From: Pseudomonas versuta
GTDB lineage: Bacteria > Pseudomonadota > Gammaproteobacteria > Pseudomonadales > Pseudomonadaceae
NCBI RefSeq assembly: GCF_001294575.1
Contig: NZ_CP012676.1
Span: 868,001 to 932,000 of the forward strand
Length of the DNA: 64,000 bases
Direction: 5' to 3'
The notes below the pieces were generated by a model. It made no database searches. It was not told the DNA's origin and saw nothing but the letters and a program-made list of their open reading frames with translations. Positions 28,117 through 37,902 of this stretch are shown here, one piece after another. Made by a program: the position numbers and the translations under genes. The first letter of the stretch is position 1. Every line of letters starts with the position of its first letter.

Positions 28117-30783
28117 ATGACAGATTCTGGTCGCGCCGATGCGCTCTTGGCAGATCTACCTCGCGCAGGCCGTGGCCGGCTCAAGGTGTTTCTTGGTGCA
28201 GCGCCCGGCGTGGGCAAGACCTACGCCATGCTGCAAGCGGCTCATACCCAGGTCCGCCAAGGCGTAACGGTGTTGGCGGGGGTGGTCGAGACCCATGGTC
28301 GGGCCGAGACCGAAGCACTGCTCAACGGGTTGCCTCAGCAACCCATGCTGCGCTCGGAGTATCGCGGCGTGCAGCTCGAAGAGATGGACCTCGACGGGTT
28401 GCTGGCGGCAGCCGCCAAGCTGGTGCTGGTGGACGAACTGGCCCACAGCAACGCTCCCGGCAGCCGCCATGCCAAGCGCTGGCAGGATGTCCAGGAATTG
28501 CTGGCAGCGGGGATCGATGTCTACACCACGGTCAACGTCCAGCATCTGGAAAGCCTCAACGATCAGGTGCGTGGCATTACCGGGGTGCAGGTGCGCGAAA
28601 CCGTGCCCGACTGGATCGTTCAGGAAGCCTACGAACTGCTGTTGATCGACCTGCCGCCGCGTGAACTGCTGGAGCGTCTGCGTGAGGGCAAGGTGTACGT
28701 GCCCGAGCAGGCGCGGGCAGCGATCGATGCCTTCTTCTCCCAGACCAACCTCAACGCCCTGCGCGAACTGGCGATGCAGACCGCGGCGGTGTATGTCGAC
28801 GATGAGCTGGATAAAGGCTATCGCCAGCAGGGGCAATCGGCTCCCGCGTTGCGTGGCCGGTTGCTGGTGGGGATTGATGGCGACGTGCATGCCGAGCGCC
28901 TGGTACGCCACGCCAGCCGCGTCGCAGAACGCAGGCATCTGCCCTGGAGTCTGGTGCATGTGGACAACGGTACGGTGCGTGACGAGCAATCGCGGCTGCG
29001 TCTGCAAAACGCTCAGCAACTGGCTGAGCGCCTGGGTGGCGAAGTGGTGTTGCTGCGCGCCGGTGAAGTGGCGAAGACCCTGATTCAACACGCCAGTGAG
29101 CGCCGTGCCAGCCTGTTGCTGGTCGGCCAGTCGCGCCTGACCTGGCGTCGGCGGGTCTTCGGTGGCGGTCTGGCTTCGCGGTTGCTGCGCGATGCCCATG
29201 GTCTGGAAATCAACGTGCTCGACAATGAGCAGTCGCCCACCCCCACTTCCAGTCGTGGAGCACGCACGCTGGTGTGGTTTGATTACGGCCTGGCGCTGGT
29301 GGCGACCGTTCTGGCCAGTGCCCTGGCCTGGGGCGTTTCCAGTGTGCTGGCATTGCCCAATATCTCGCTGGTGTTTTTGGCGGCCGTATTGCTGGTTGCC
29401 GTGCGCAGTAGCCTGGGGCCCTCACTGGCCTGCGCCGCGCTGTCGTTTCTGGCCTATGACTTCCTGTTCATTCCGCCCAACTTCTCGTTCAGCATCCAGC
29501 GTGAAGAAGACGTGCTGACTTTGCTGTTCTTTTTGCTCATGGCAGCCCTCACCGGCAACCTGGCGGCCCGGCAACGGCGGCAGTTGCAGGCACTGCGCGA
29601 CACTCAGGAGGAAACCACGCAATTGCTCGACCTGTCGCGCAAACTGACCGCCGCCACCGATCGCCAGGCCGTGATCAATGCCGCGGCCCAGCACTTGAGC
29701 AGCTGGAAGGAACTCGAAGTGTGTTTGCTCAATCGTGAAGCCGGCGGTGGCTGGAAGGTTGAGACGGGTGGCCCGTTGCAGTTCAGTGAGGCCGAACGCG
29801 TCGCGGCGGATTGGGCCTGGGCCCACGATCAGCCCGCAGGCAAGGGCACCGGAACCCTGCCGATGGGGCGCTGGTGGTGGTGGCCGTTAAGCGCTGAAGA
29901 GGGGCCGCTGGCCTTGCTTGGCGTGTGCCCCAAAGAAGGCCAGCAGCTCAGCGGCCAGCGGCGCCGTTTGCTGATGGCGCTGAGTCAGCCTCTGGCCCAG
30001 GCGCTGGCGCGCGCCCGTTTGGCCCAGGACCTTGAGGCTGCGCGTTTGCATGGTGAAACCGAGCAGTTGCGCAGCGCCTTGCTGGCGTCCGTGTCCCATG
30101 ACCTGCGCACGCCCCTGACCACGATGCGGGGCAGTATCGACACCTTGCTGGCACTGGGTGAGGCGATCCCTTTGGCGGATCGTCGCGAACTGCTGGAGGG
30201 CACCCGTGATGAAGCCGAGCGGCTGGACCGCTACATTCAGAACTTGCTGGACATGACCCGGCTGGGGCACGGCGCGCTGAAACTGGCCCGTGACTGGGTG
30301 TCCCCGGCCGACATTGTGGGCAGTGCCCTGAATCGACTGCATGCCGTGCTGGCACCTTTGCAGGTGCAGGTGGATGTGCCGGCGCAATTGCCGTTGCTGC
30401 ATATCCACGCAGCGTTGATCGAGCAGGCGCTGATCAATGTGCTGGAGAACGCCGCGCGCTTCTCGCCGCCTGCCGGGCGACTGGTGCTGGAGGCCGGTGC
30501 CGATGAACAGGAGCTGTGGTTTGCGGTCAGCGACCAGGGCCCGGGGATTCCGGAAGATGAGCGGGCGAAGATTTTCGACATGTTCTACACCGCCGCCCGC
30601 GGTGATCGCGGCGGGCAGGGCACCGGGCTGGGGCTGGCGATCTGTCAAGGCATGGTCGGCGCCCATGGCGGGCGAATTACCGTCGGTGACGGCATTGATG
30701 GCACGGGTACATGCATCACCTTGTATCTGCCGTTACCTGAGCAGCCGCCCCTGGATCAAGAAGAGCCCGAGCATGAACACTGA
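28117..30783 (+). CDS. kdpD: osmosensitive potassium channel sensor histidine kinase KdpD
   Basis: About 888 residues from ATG 28117 (895 from an upstream ATG at 28096; the former lies after AATAGGT). The KdpD N-terminal domain has Walker A GAAPGVGKT (27-35) and Walker B-like LVLVDELAHSNAPGSRH. It is followed by a Usp-like domain, four transmembrane helices (DUF4118, about 385-490), a GAF-like linker, HisKA with SHDLRTPL (His661) and an HATPase with DQGPGIP and GTGLGLAI. It senses low potassium or ionic strength and phosphorylates KdpE. The universal-stress region binds c-di-AMP in some species, which was not assessed here. Confidence 0.97.
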   Translation: MTDSGRADALLADLPRAGRGRLKVFLGAAPGVGKTYAMLQAAHTQVRQGVTVLAGVVETHGRAETEALLNGLPQQPMLRSEYRGVQLEEMDLDGLLAAAAKLVLVDELAHSNAPGSRHAKRWQDVQELLAAGIDVYTTVNVQHLESLNDQVRGITGVQVRETVPDWIVQEAYELLLIDLPPRELLERLREGKVYVPEQARAAIDAFFSQTNLNALRELAMQTAAVYVDDELDKGYRQQGQSAPALRGRLLVGIDGDVHAERLVRHASRVAERRHLPWSLVHVDNGTVRDEQSRLRLQNAQQLAERLGGEVVLLRAGEVAKTLIQHASERRASLLLVGQSRLTWRRRVFGGGLASRLLRDAHGLEINVLDNEQSPTPTSSRGARTLVWFDYGLALVATVLASALAWGVSSVLALPNISLVFLAAVLLVAVRSSLGPSLACAALSFLAYDFLFIPPNFSFSIQREEDVLTLLFFLLMAALTGNLAARQRRQLQALRDTQEETTQLLDLSRKLTAATDRQAVINAAAQHLSSWKELEVCLLNREAGGGWKVETGGPLQFSEAERVAADWAWAHDQPAGKGTGTLPMGRWWWWPLSAEEGPLALLGVCPKEGQQLSGQRRRLLMALSQPLAQALARARLAQDLEAARLHGETEQLRSALLASVSHDLRTPLTTMRGSIDTLLALGEAIPLADRRELLEGTRDEAERLDRYIQNLLDMTRLGHGALKLARDWVSPADIVGSALNRLHAVLAPLQVQVDVPAQLPLLHIHAALIEQALINVLENAARFSPPAGRLVLEAGADEQELWFAVSDQGPGIPEDERAKIFDMFYTAARGDRGGQGTGLGLAICQGMVGAHGGRITVGDGIDGTGTCITLYLPLPEQPPLDQEEPEHEH

Positions 30784-30819
30784 TACTCTTTGGCCATTCT
30801 TTTGCTGCGATGAGATGCC

Positions 30820-31506
30820 ATGAGCCAGTGCGCAACTATTTTGGTCATCGACGACGAGCCGCAGATCCGCAAGTTTTTGCGCATCAGTCTGGTTTCCCAG
30901 GGCTACAACGTGCTGGAAGCTGCCACGGGGGCCGACGGCTTGAGCCAGGCTGCGTTAAAGCAGCCGGACATGCTGGTGCTCGACCTGGGCCTGCCCGACA
31001 TGGATGGCCAGCAGGTGTTGCGTGAATTTCGCGAGTGGTCGAACGTGCCGGTACTGGTGCTTTCGGTACGCGCCAGCGAAGTGCAAAAGGTCCAGGCGCT
31101 GGACGCCGGGGCCAACGACTATGTGACCAAGCCCTTCGGGATTCAGGAGTTTCTGGCCCGGGTGCGTGCCTTATTGCGCCAGGCACCCGCTGGCGAGACG
31201 CAAGCGGCGGCGGTTGAACTTGGCCCTCTGGTGGTTGATCTGGCATTTCGCCGGGTGTTGCTGGATGGCGTGGAAGTGGCACTGACCCGCAAGGAATACG
31301 CGGTGCTCGCGCAGTTGGCACGCCACCCGGGGCGGGTGATCACCCAGCAGCAATTGCTCAAGGATATCTGGGGCCCGACCCACATTGAAAACTGTCATTA
31401 CCTGCGCATCGTGATTGGTCATCTGCGGCAAAAGCTGGCGGATGATCCGACGCATCCGCGATTCATTGCCACTGAAGCGGGCGTCGGGTATCGGTTGTTG
31501 ACCTGA
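30820..31506 (+). CDS. kdpE: KdpE, OmpR-family response regulator of the kdp operon
   Basis: A 228-residue two-domain regulator with receiver Asp55 (VLDLGLPDMDG) and acidic pocket DDEP (11-14), then a winged-helix domain from about 130 with LTRKEYAVLAQLARHPG. It is the partner of KdpD and activator of kdpFABC, probably through the TTCTTTACGCC repeats upstream of kdpF. It starts 36 bases after kdpD and ends convergently, 6 bases from the patatin gene. Confidence 0.97.
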   Translation: MSQCATILVIDDEPQIRKFLRISLVSQGYNVLEAATGADGLSQAALKQPDMLVLDLGLPDMDGQQVLREFREWSNVPVLVLSVRASEVQKVQALDAGANDYVTKPFGIQEFLARVRALLRQAPAGETQAAAVELGPLVVDLAFRRVLLDGVEVALTRKEYAVLAQLARHPGRVITQQQLLKDIWGPTHIENCHYLRIVIGHLRQKLADDPTHPRFIATEAGVGYRLLT

Positions 31507-31512
31507 CAAGCG

Positions 31513-32550
31513 TCACTGCCCCTGATGATCTTCGCTTTCGTAGCGGTCCAGCGTGTCTTTGGCTATTTGCCGGCCGAGGGCGATCAGTTCCGGGGCTTTG
31601 TAAAACTCAAAGAAACGGCACACCCGTTTGGGCACGTTGATCAGGATATCCGGCGGGTAACCGGCAATCTTGTATTGCGCCAGGGAGGTTTGCATCACCT
31701 CGAAACTCTGGTTGATCAAGTCCAGCAGCGAGGCGGGGCCGACGTTGTCGATGATAAAAGAGCCGGTGGCGGACTTGGGGGTTCCTTCGCTGGCAGGTGG
31801 CCGGGTTTTGGGGTAGGCCGATTCCAGCCAGGGGTTGGGCTGCTCCTCGACCAGGGGGTTGAGCATTTCCTGTTCCAGGTTCAACAGGTGTTCGGCCTGT
31901 TTGGTGCGAAACGGGATGTGCGACCCCAGCGAGCTCATCAAACTGTCAAAGCGGCCTTTAAACGCCGGGGGGCGTTCGATGACGGGCAATTGATAATTAT
32001 TGTGGTGGGTGGAGTTCAGGTTGACGGCGATGATCAGATCGCAATGGCTGGAGACGACCGGCACGATGGGTAGCGGGTTGAGCAGGCCACCGTCGACCAG
32101 CATGCGGTTGCCCTGCATCACGGGGGTGAACAGGCTGGGGATTGCCGCCGATGCACGCATGGCCTGGTGCAGACAACCTTCCTGAAACCAGATTTCTTGC
32201 TGGTGGGTCAGGTCGGTTGCGACGGCGGTGTAGGGGATACGCAAGTCTTCAATGTTGATTTCGCCGACGATATTGCGGATCTGGCCGAAGACTTTTTCGC
32301 CGCGGATGGCGCCTAGTCGAAAGCTGACGTCTACCAGGCGCAATACATCGAGGTAATCCAGGCTTTGAATCCAGTCGCGGTACTGATCAAGTTTGCCGGC
32401 GGCATAAATGCCGCCCACCACCGCGCCCATCGAGCAACCTGCTACACAGGCAATGTCGTAGCCGCGACGCTCAAGCTCCTCAATGACGCCGATATGGGCG
32501 TAACCACGGGCCCCCCCGGAACCTAATACCAGTGCAATACGTTTTTTCAT
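31513..32550 (-). CDS. patatin-like phospholipase family protein (RssA-like)
   Basis: A 345-residue predicted lipid acyl hydrolase. The oxyanion loop GSGGARG (10-16), nucleophile elbow GCSMG (Ser40) and the dyad Asp in VDGGLLNP (Asp153) are intact. The start is MKKRIALVLGS at 32550. The long C-terminal part carries no other recognised domain, and no signal peptide is seen, so it should be cytosolic or membrane-associated. It is convergent with kdpE and has its own promoter. Confidence 0.9.
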   Translation of the reverse strand: MKKRIALVLGSGGARGYAHIGVIEELERRGYDIACVAGCSMGAVVGGIYAAGKLDQYRDWIQSLDYLDVLRLVDVSFRLGAIRGEKVFGQIRNIVGEINIEDLRIPYTAVATDLTHQQEIWFQEGCLHQAMRASAAIPSLFTPVMQGNRMLVDGGLLNPLPIVPVVSSHCDLIIAVNLNSTHHNNYQLPVIERPPAFKGRFDSLMSSLGSHIPFRTKQAEHLLNLEQEMLNPLVEEQPNPWLESAYPKTRPPASEGTPKSATGSFIIDNVGPASLLDLINQSFEVMQTSLAQYKIAGYPPDILINVPKRVCRFFEFYKAPELIALGRQIAKDTLDRYESEDHQGQ

Positions 32551-32801
32551 GACCCGAACCTTCGTCTGACAGGTGTTCACAATGCCTTTTTGTTCAGTGT
32601 AGCGACAGCGGTTGGCATAAATCGGCGTCTGCCAGCTAGGATGTAAGAGCATTGACTCGCCGCTCGATCTGCGTGCATCACCCGTCAGCGTGGCTGGGCT
32701 GAAAAGCGCAGTACTGCGACACGAGTTGAGACCGTTAAGGCACTTTTACGCCGCTTGCCCGTCTGAGCTTGCACTGACTATAAATTTTTGAGGGAAACAT
32801 C

Positions 32802-33083
32802 ATGAAAGCATGGCTTTGTGTACCGTTGATTGCACTGGCGTTGGCGGGTTGTGCGGGTAATAAAGCGGCTTATCGAGACAGTTGCGCAACCCAGCTGGAT
32901 GCTGCCTGGCATGAGCTGGATCTGGCCAAGGCTGAAGGTTTTGCAGGTACTGTCAGTTACTCCAAAGCCCTGTCGCTGCTGACTGGGGCCAAAACCCAGC
33001 AGCAATTCGAAGCGTTTGAAGGTTGCACCACTAAGGCCGAGAAAGCGCGTTTCTATATTCGTGAATCCCGCGCAGGACGTTAA
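32802..33083 (+). CDS. small lipoprotein of unknown function
   Basis: A 93-residue protein with a classic lipobox: MKAWLCVPLIALALAGCAGN, lipidated Cys17. The mature part is charged and helical (residues 25-93, with LDLAKAEGFAGTV and GCTTKAEKARFYIRES). The GAGGG ribosome site is strong. It resembles short envelope lipoproteins of Pseudomonas but I do not recognise the family. It is followed 28 bases later by the CHAD-domain gene in the same direction. Confidence 0.8.
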   Translation: MKAWLCVPLIALALAGCAGNKAAYRDSCATQLDAAWHELDLAKAEGFAGTVSYSKALSLLTGAKTQQQFEAFEGCTTKAEKARFYIRESRAGR

Positions 33084-33111
33084 ACCGTTGCGGTGATGGG
33101 GGAGGGTGAGG

Positions 33112-33876
33112 ATGTCTGAGCTGGTTGACCGGATAATCGCGAACATTGTGCGTCTGGAGGTCAGGTTGCTGGCTTGTCAGGCGCGTTTGCAGGCTGATAC
33201 GGATCCCGAGGCCCTGCACGATTTGCGTACTACGGTGCGGCGCTTGCGCAGTCTGTTACGCCCGTTGCGGGGGTTGCCAGGTGTGGTGCAACTGGAAATG
33301 TCCGCCTCCCAGGTGGGCATTTTGACTACGCCGCTGCGAGACCTCGAAGTACTGGCCGCGCACTTGCAGCAGCAAGGCTATCGCGTGCAGGCCGCGCGGC
33401 GTTTTGAGCAGTTGTCGGGCAGTTACGCGGCGGTGGCCGACAGTGCACAACTGGCTCAATTGCTGATGATCCTCGATGTCTTCCCCCGTTTTATCCGTGC
33501 TGCCCAGCGCGAAGGCATGCTGCGAGGTTTGCGTCAGCGGATCGAGGGCGTTCTGGACAAACAGTGGCAGACCCTGGAAAAGGCCCTGAATGATCCGGGG
33601 CATGACCGGCATCGTGTCCGGCTACTCATCAAGCGTGTGCGTTACGCAGCCGAAGCCTATCCGCAGCTGGATCGTTTGCCGGTGCTGGTGCTGGGCCGCT
33701 TGAAGGCGGCGCAAAAAGCCTTGGGTGAGTGGCATGACGCCTGGCAGTGGCTGGTCCAGGCTGAGCATCAACCTGATTTACAGCCTTGCGTGGAGCAATG
33801 GCAGGCAGCGCTGGAGCGCGGTGAAAAACACGCTGACCGTGCTTTGGTCAAATTGAGCGCGGCCTGTTTTCATTAG
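33112..33876 (+). CDS. CHAD domain-containing protein
   Basis: A 254-residue protein rich in helices. Conserved His/Arg are seen in ALHDLRTTVRRLRSLLRPL near the start and VRLLIKRVRYAAEAYPQL later, the CHAD (conserved histidine alpha-helical) signature. CHAD domains bind inorganic polyphosphate. ATG 33112 follows GGGGGAGGG. The common partner, a CYTH/triphosphate tunnel enzyme, is not adjacent. It is probably co-transcribed with the lipoprotein. Confidence 0.9.
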   Translation: MSELVDRIIANIVRLEVRLLACQARLQADTDPEALHDLRTTVRRLRSLLRPLRGLPGVVQLEMSASQVGILTTPLRDLEVLAAHLQQQGYRVQAARRFEQLSGSYAAVADSAQLAQLLMILDVFPRFIRAAQREGMLRGLRQRIEGVLDKQWQTLEKALNDPGHDRHRVRLLIKRVRYAAEAYPQLDRLPVLVLGRLKAAQKALGEWHDAWQWLVQAEHQPDLQPCVEQWQAALERGEKHADRALVKLSAACFH

Positions 33877-33967
33877 CAGGATCAGCAGGGGTTTTGGCGG
33901 ATACAGCGCTGTGCCGAATCAGGTGGGTGAGTAGTATCGCGTCATATTTTTCTGTCTTGAGGTGCTC

Positions 33968-34765
33968 ATGCAGTTTTTCGAATTGATCGAAGCGGTTCGG
34001 CGCAATCCATTGGACGTCACCATTACCCCGGACTGGGCTCAGGGCCGTGCCAGTTTTGGCGGTTTGATGGTGGCTTTGCAGTACCAAGCCATGCGCGCTC
34101 AGGTCCCGGCCGAGCGCGCTTTGCGTTCGTTGGCAGTGACCTTTGTCGGCCCTGCCGAGCCGGATGTGTCGATCAGTTTTGAAGTCGAAGTACTGCGTGA
34201 AGGCAAGGCCGTTAGCCAGGTACTGGGCCGCGCGGTGCAGAATGGCCAGGTAGTGACCCTGGTTCAGGGCAGTTTCGGCAGTGCACGTGAGTCTGTCATC
34301 AATCTGTCAGGGGGCACCGCGCCGCAGGTCAAGGCCCCGGAGGACAGCCCGCTACTGCCCTACATCAAGGGCGTGACCCCGGAGTTCATGCGCCACATGT
34401 CCATGGCCTGGGCTGTCGGCGCGCTGCCTTTCACCGGGCGTGGCACACGCGAAATCGGTGGCTGGGTGCGGTTTGCCGGTGATGTCAAAGACGAGCCGCT
34501 GACTGAAACCCATTTGCTGGCGCTGGTCGATACCTGGCCACCTGCGCTGTTGCCGCTGTTGAACAAACCGACAGCGGGCAGCACGCTGACCTGGACGATC
34601 GAGTTTGTGCAGCCTTTGCCACAAGCCAGCACGCTTAAGTGGTGCCAGTACCTTGCGGTGATCGAACATGCCCGCGACGGCTACGGTCATGTGGCGGCTA
34701 ATCTGTGGGCACCGAATGGCGAATTGATCGCGATCAGCCGCCAGACCGTAGCGGTCTTTGGTTAA
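33968..34765 (+). CDS. acyl-CoA thioesterase family protein (double hotdog)
   Basis: A 265-residue protein. The N-terminal hotdog begins RASFGGLMVALQYQAMRA, and a second hotdog follows from about 150 with TWPPALLPLLNKPTAGSTLTW. This matches the TesB-like thioesterase family that hydrolyses acyl-CoA. ATG 33968 follows GAGG; GTG 33962 is the alternative. It is convergent with the small membrane gene downstream, the two stops touching. Confidence 0.85.
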   Translation: MQFFELIEAVRRNPLDVTITPDWAQGRASFGGLMVALQYQAMRAQVPAERALRSLAVTFVGPAEPDVSISFEVEVLREGKAVSQVLGRAVQNGQVVTLVQGSFGSARESVINLSGGTAPQVKAPEDSPLLPYIKGVTPEFMRHMSMAWAVGALPFTGRGTREIGGWVRFAGDVKDEPLTETHLLALVDTWPPALLPLLNKPTAGSTLTWTIEFVQPLPQASTLKWCQYLAVIEHARDGYGHVAANLWAPNGELIAISRQTVAVFG

Positions 34766-35026
34766 TCAAAATGTCTGGCTGCGCTGCGCGGTTCTGTCTT
34801 CGAGCTTGCGGCCCTGGTGTTGCAAAGCCATGCCTGCGAACAGGGCCAGCAGACCGATGCAGGCAGTCACGGCGTTCTCACTGAATACGCCCCAGGCCAG
34901 CAGCAGAAAAGCCAGCACCATCATGGGAATTGCGATCAGGTTCAGTGCCTGATGCGCAGGGCTCAGATGGCTCTGCGGGTTGGAGCGCCATTGCCAGGCT
35001 GGCAGGTTTGGATGACGTTTGCCCAT
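34766..35026 (-). CDS. small two-helix membrane protein, possibly Mpo1/DUF962-like
   Basis: An 86-residue protein with two hydrophobic helices (about 28-46 and 53-68) and a basic N-terminus (MGKRHPNLPAWQWRSN). An NLIAIPMMVLAF segment after HQALN resembles the DUF962/Mpo1-like family, but the likeness is weak. A GGAGAG site precedes ATG 35026; the frame extends 20 codons further without support. Function unknown. Confidence 0.65.
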   Translation of the reverse strand: MGKRHPNLPAWQWRSNPQSHLSPAHQALNLIAIPMMVLAFLLLAWGVFSENAVTACIGLLALFAGMALQHQGRKLEDRTAQRSQTF

Positions 35027-35144
35027 GATTGCTCTCCTTGTTTTGTTCAAGTGTTCAGCCTGGGCTGAACCGTATGGACAAAGCATATGCCGGGGTTGCG
35101 GGCTGGGCGAATCAACTGTGGCTATTGGCCCGATAGGGTCTTTT

Positions 35145-36602
35145 CTATAGTTTCAACTGGCCGATAGCCCGATTCAGTTCACCTGCCAGCGTCGCCAGCT
35201 GGTTGCTGGTCGTGGCGGAGTCGACGGTCTGCTGCACAGTGTTTTCGGTGACGTCACGGATGCTGACCACGGCCCGGTTCATTTCTTCTGCGACTTGGCT
35301 TTGCTGCTCGGCGGCCACAGCGATCTGGGTGTTGCTTTCGCGCATTTGCGCCACCGCGCGGGTGATCTCGGCCAGGGCGGCCCCGGCTTCCTGGGCCTGC
35401 TGTACACAGTCGTCGGCCTTGAATGAGCTTTCTTGCATAAAGTCCACGGCGTCCCGGGTACCTGCCTGCAAGGCCGAGACCATCGAAGTGATCTCGTCTG
35501 TGGACGTTTGTACGCGCTTGGCCAGATGTCGCACTTCATCGGCCACAACCGCAAAGCCCCGGCCCATCTCCCCGGCCCGGGCCGCTTCAATGGCGGCGTT
35601 TAACGCCAGCAGGTTGGTTTGTTCGGCAATGCTGTGAATCACGCTGACCACGCTATTGATTTTCTGACTGTCCTGGGCGAGTTGCTGAATCATCTCGGCG
35701 GTTGTTTGCACCCCTGTGGACAGGCTGGCGATGGATTGCTGCACGCGGCTGACCACTTGCTGTCCGCTGCCGGCCAGGTCATCTGCAGTTTGCGACAGGT
35801 CGCGGGTAGCACCGGCGTGCTGGGCGATGTGGTGGACAGTGGCTGACATCTGGTTGATCGCAGTGGCTGCCTGATCGGTTTCGCTCTGCTGGCCGAGCAT
35901 GCCATGGCGTACTTCGTCCATGCTGCTGGCCAGGCGCGCGGCGCCGGCGTCAAGCTGCGCGGCAGTGTCGGCGACGGTATTCACCACTCGCTGGTAACCG
36001 GCCTGCATGGCATTAAAGGCACTGGCCATTTGTCCTACCTCATCGGTACAGGCCAGTGGTACGCGAGCTGACAAGTCGCCTGTTTGCTCGACATGCAGCA
36101 TCACATCCTTGAGGGTATTGAGTTGGCTGAGCAAAAATCGGATCAACAGTTGCGAGGCTCCGAGCATGGCCAGCATCAGAACCAGCACGGCGACTGCATA
36201 GTTAGGCAGGCGCTCCATGAACACCTGAGCCAGGCTGGGGGCGTAAGCCAGTACCGCGATTTTTTGATCGTCGCCGCGAGTCAGCACCTGGGCACCGAGC
36301 AACGGGTTTTGCCCGAACAGTGGCATAGAGTTGATAGAAACCCAGCCGTTGGCATTGCTCAGTTGCGGCAGGGACTGGGCAGGTAAGCGCAACAAATGGC
36401 TGGCTTCAGGCCAGGCCGTGTCTGCGGGCCAGGCACCGAGCAGCTGCGCCTGCGCCAGGGCGCTGGCCTGAGCGGCATCACTGCGTGATTGCTGTTCAAG
36501 CTGCACCGCGTACAGCACCAGCAGCAGCGTGGTGACGAAAGCCACCGCGTTGACGGCCCAGAATTTGTATTTGAGCGAGATGTTGCTAAGCCAGGTACCC
36601 AT
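35145..36602 (-). CDS. methyl-accepting chemotaxis protein
   Basis: A 485-residue chemoreceptor. Helix 1 is at about 12-32. A short periplasmic sensing region of roughly 100 residues follows, then helix 2 (about 136-156) and a HAMP linker (about 160-210, [19 protein letters not shown]). The long coiled-coil signalling domain has the hairpin tip [21 protein letters not shown] and the adjoining [12 protein letters not shown]. It couples a periplasmic signal to CheA/CheW. The ligand is unknown. No CheR/CheB neighbours, so an orphan receptor. Confidence 0.95.
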   Translation of the reverse strand: MGTWLSNISLKYKFWAVNAVAFVTTLLLVLYAVQLEQQSRSDAAQASALAQAQLLGAWPADTAWPEASHLLRLPAQSLPQLSNANGWVSINSMPLFGQNPLLGAQVLTRGDDQKIAVLAYAPSLAQVFMERLPNYAVAVLVLMLAMLGASQLLIRFLLSQLNTLKDVMLHVEQTGDLSARVPLACTDEVGQMASAFNAMQAGYQRVVNTVADTAAQLDAGAARLASSMDEVRHGMLGQQSETDQAATAINQMSATVHHIAQHAGATRDLSQTADDLAGSGQQVVSRVQQSIASLSTGVQTTAEMIQQLAQDSQKINSVVSVIHSIAEQTNLLALNAAIEAARAGEMGRGFAVVADEVRHLAKRVQTSTDEITSMVSALQAGTRDAVDFMQESSFKADDCVQQAQEAGAALAEITRAVAQMRESNTQIAVAAEQQSQVAEEMNRAVVSIRDVTENTVQQTVDSATTSNQLATLAGELNRAIGQLKL

Positions 36603-36700
36603 GGAAGGTCTTCTCTGATTTTGCGGAACAATATTGGCAAGGTGCCATCATTGTGCCGCTATTCGAAGAAGGCCCGGTTGATATGGGTCAAGGATGGTGG

Positions 36701-36800
36701 TTGCTGACGAGGCTCGATGCATCCGACACGCCGGGGGGATGTTCGGCGACGGCTGCGCCGTCGATCGCAGCCTCGCAAAGCTCGTCAGCTGCTACAGGTT
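36701..36800. repeat. nested inverted repeats (GCTGACGAG family)
   Basis: GCTGACGAG at 36703-36711 pairs with CTCGTCAGC at 36781-36789; GAGGCT/AGCCTC pair inside; GACGGC TGC GCCGTC at 36748-36762 forms a tight inner hairpin. This is a third palindrome type, different from the two REP families above. It lies upstream of the chemoreceptor start and after the end of tatD. Confidence 0.7.
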
Positions 36801-36864
36801 CGTTTTTGATCTGCCGGCCCCTTCGGGAGAGCCTTGAGTGGCGGCAGGGAGACGGTTCTAAAAG

Positions 36865-37665
36865 CTAAGCCGGCAGTCCAAAAAACGCCCGTGCGCAAGC
36901 CGTCGTATGCTCGGCCAGATCCTGTTCGCTCTCTTGGCGATGCACCGCCACCTCACGCAAAACTTCGGTCAGATAGGCCGGTTCATTACGGCCACTTTTC
37001 GGTTTCGGCCGCAAAGTTCTCGGCAGCAAATATGGCGCATCGCTTTCAAGCATCAGGCGACCCCGGGGAATATCGCGCACCAGCGGATGCAAATGAGTAC
37101 CGCGCCGCTCGTCGCAAATCCACCCCGTGATACCGATGTGCAAATCCAGGTCCAGATAGCTGAACAGCGCTTTCTTTTCGCCGGTAAAGCAATGCACCAC
37201 GGCCGCCGGCAAATGGTCGCGATAGTTGCGCAGGATCTCCAAAAGACGCTGATTGGCATCACGTTCGTGCAGGAACACCGGTAATTGCAGTTCAACCGCC
37301 ACTGCCAAATGTTCTTCCAGCACTTTTTCCTGTTGCGGGCGCGCAGAGAAATCGCGGTTGAAGTCCAGCCCGCATTCACCCACGGCGCGCACTTGGGGCT
37401 CTTTGAGCAAGGCCAGTAAACGCTGGGCGCTGTCGCTGTTCCAGTCACTGGCCGAGTGCGGATGAACACCCGCCGTGGCAAACAGCCGTTGTCCGTTTTC
37501 GTCATGCTCGCGACACAGTTGCAAGGCCAGTTCACTGCCTTCAACGCTGGTACCCGTCAGGACCAGTTGGGCCACGCCAGCGGCGTAAGCACGTTCTAAA
37601 ACCGCCTGGTGTTTGCCGTCGAAGCTGGAGTTGGTCAGGTTGACGCCGATATCGATGAGTTGCAT
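36865..37665 (-). CDS. tatD: TatD family hydrolase
   Basis: A 266-residue metal-dependent DNase-like TIM-barrel protein. It opens [17 protein letters not shown], with AVGECGLDF in the middle (Glu), FLHERDANQ (His), VVHCFTGEK (His) and [10 protein letters not shown] (Asp) toward the end. These are the expected metal ligands, with the first HxH replaced by the NLT variant typical of TatD proper. It is a cytosolic 3'-5' exonuclease in E. coli. Confidence 0.9.
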   Translation of the reverse strand: MQLIDIGVNLTNSSFDGKHQAVLERAYAAGVAQLVLTGTSVEGSELALQLCREHDENGQRLFATAGVHPHSASDWNSDSAQRLLALLKEPQVRAVGECGLDFNRDFSARPQQEKVLEEHLAVAVELQLPVFLHERDANQRLLEILRNYRDHLPAAVVHCFTGEKKALFSYLDLDLHIGITGWICDERRGTHLHPLVRDIPRGRLMLESDAPYLLPRTLRPKPKSGRNEPAYLTEVLREVAVHRQESEQDLAEHTTACARAFFGLPA

Positions 37666-37902
37666 GGTGCTACCTCAGGCCACAGGCCGAGAAGCATATC
37701 AGAGCTGTAGATTTATAAGAAAAACCAAGAACTACAGACAGTTATGGTTGTCTTTGAATGCCGCAACAACGCAATGCCCGGTCTTCTACAAGACGCATTG
37801 ACTGTTTTGCGCGCTGTTCCCGGCGCTTAAAACCCCCAAAAGGGGCAACCGGTTGTCGGTTAATCCGACACGGCGCCGGGCTGTATTCTTTCCGGAGAAC
37901 GG

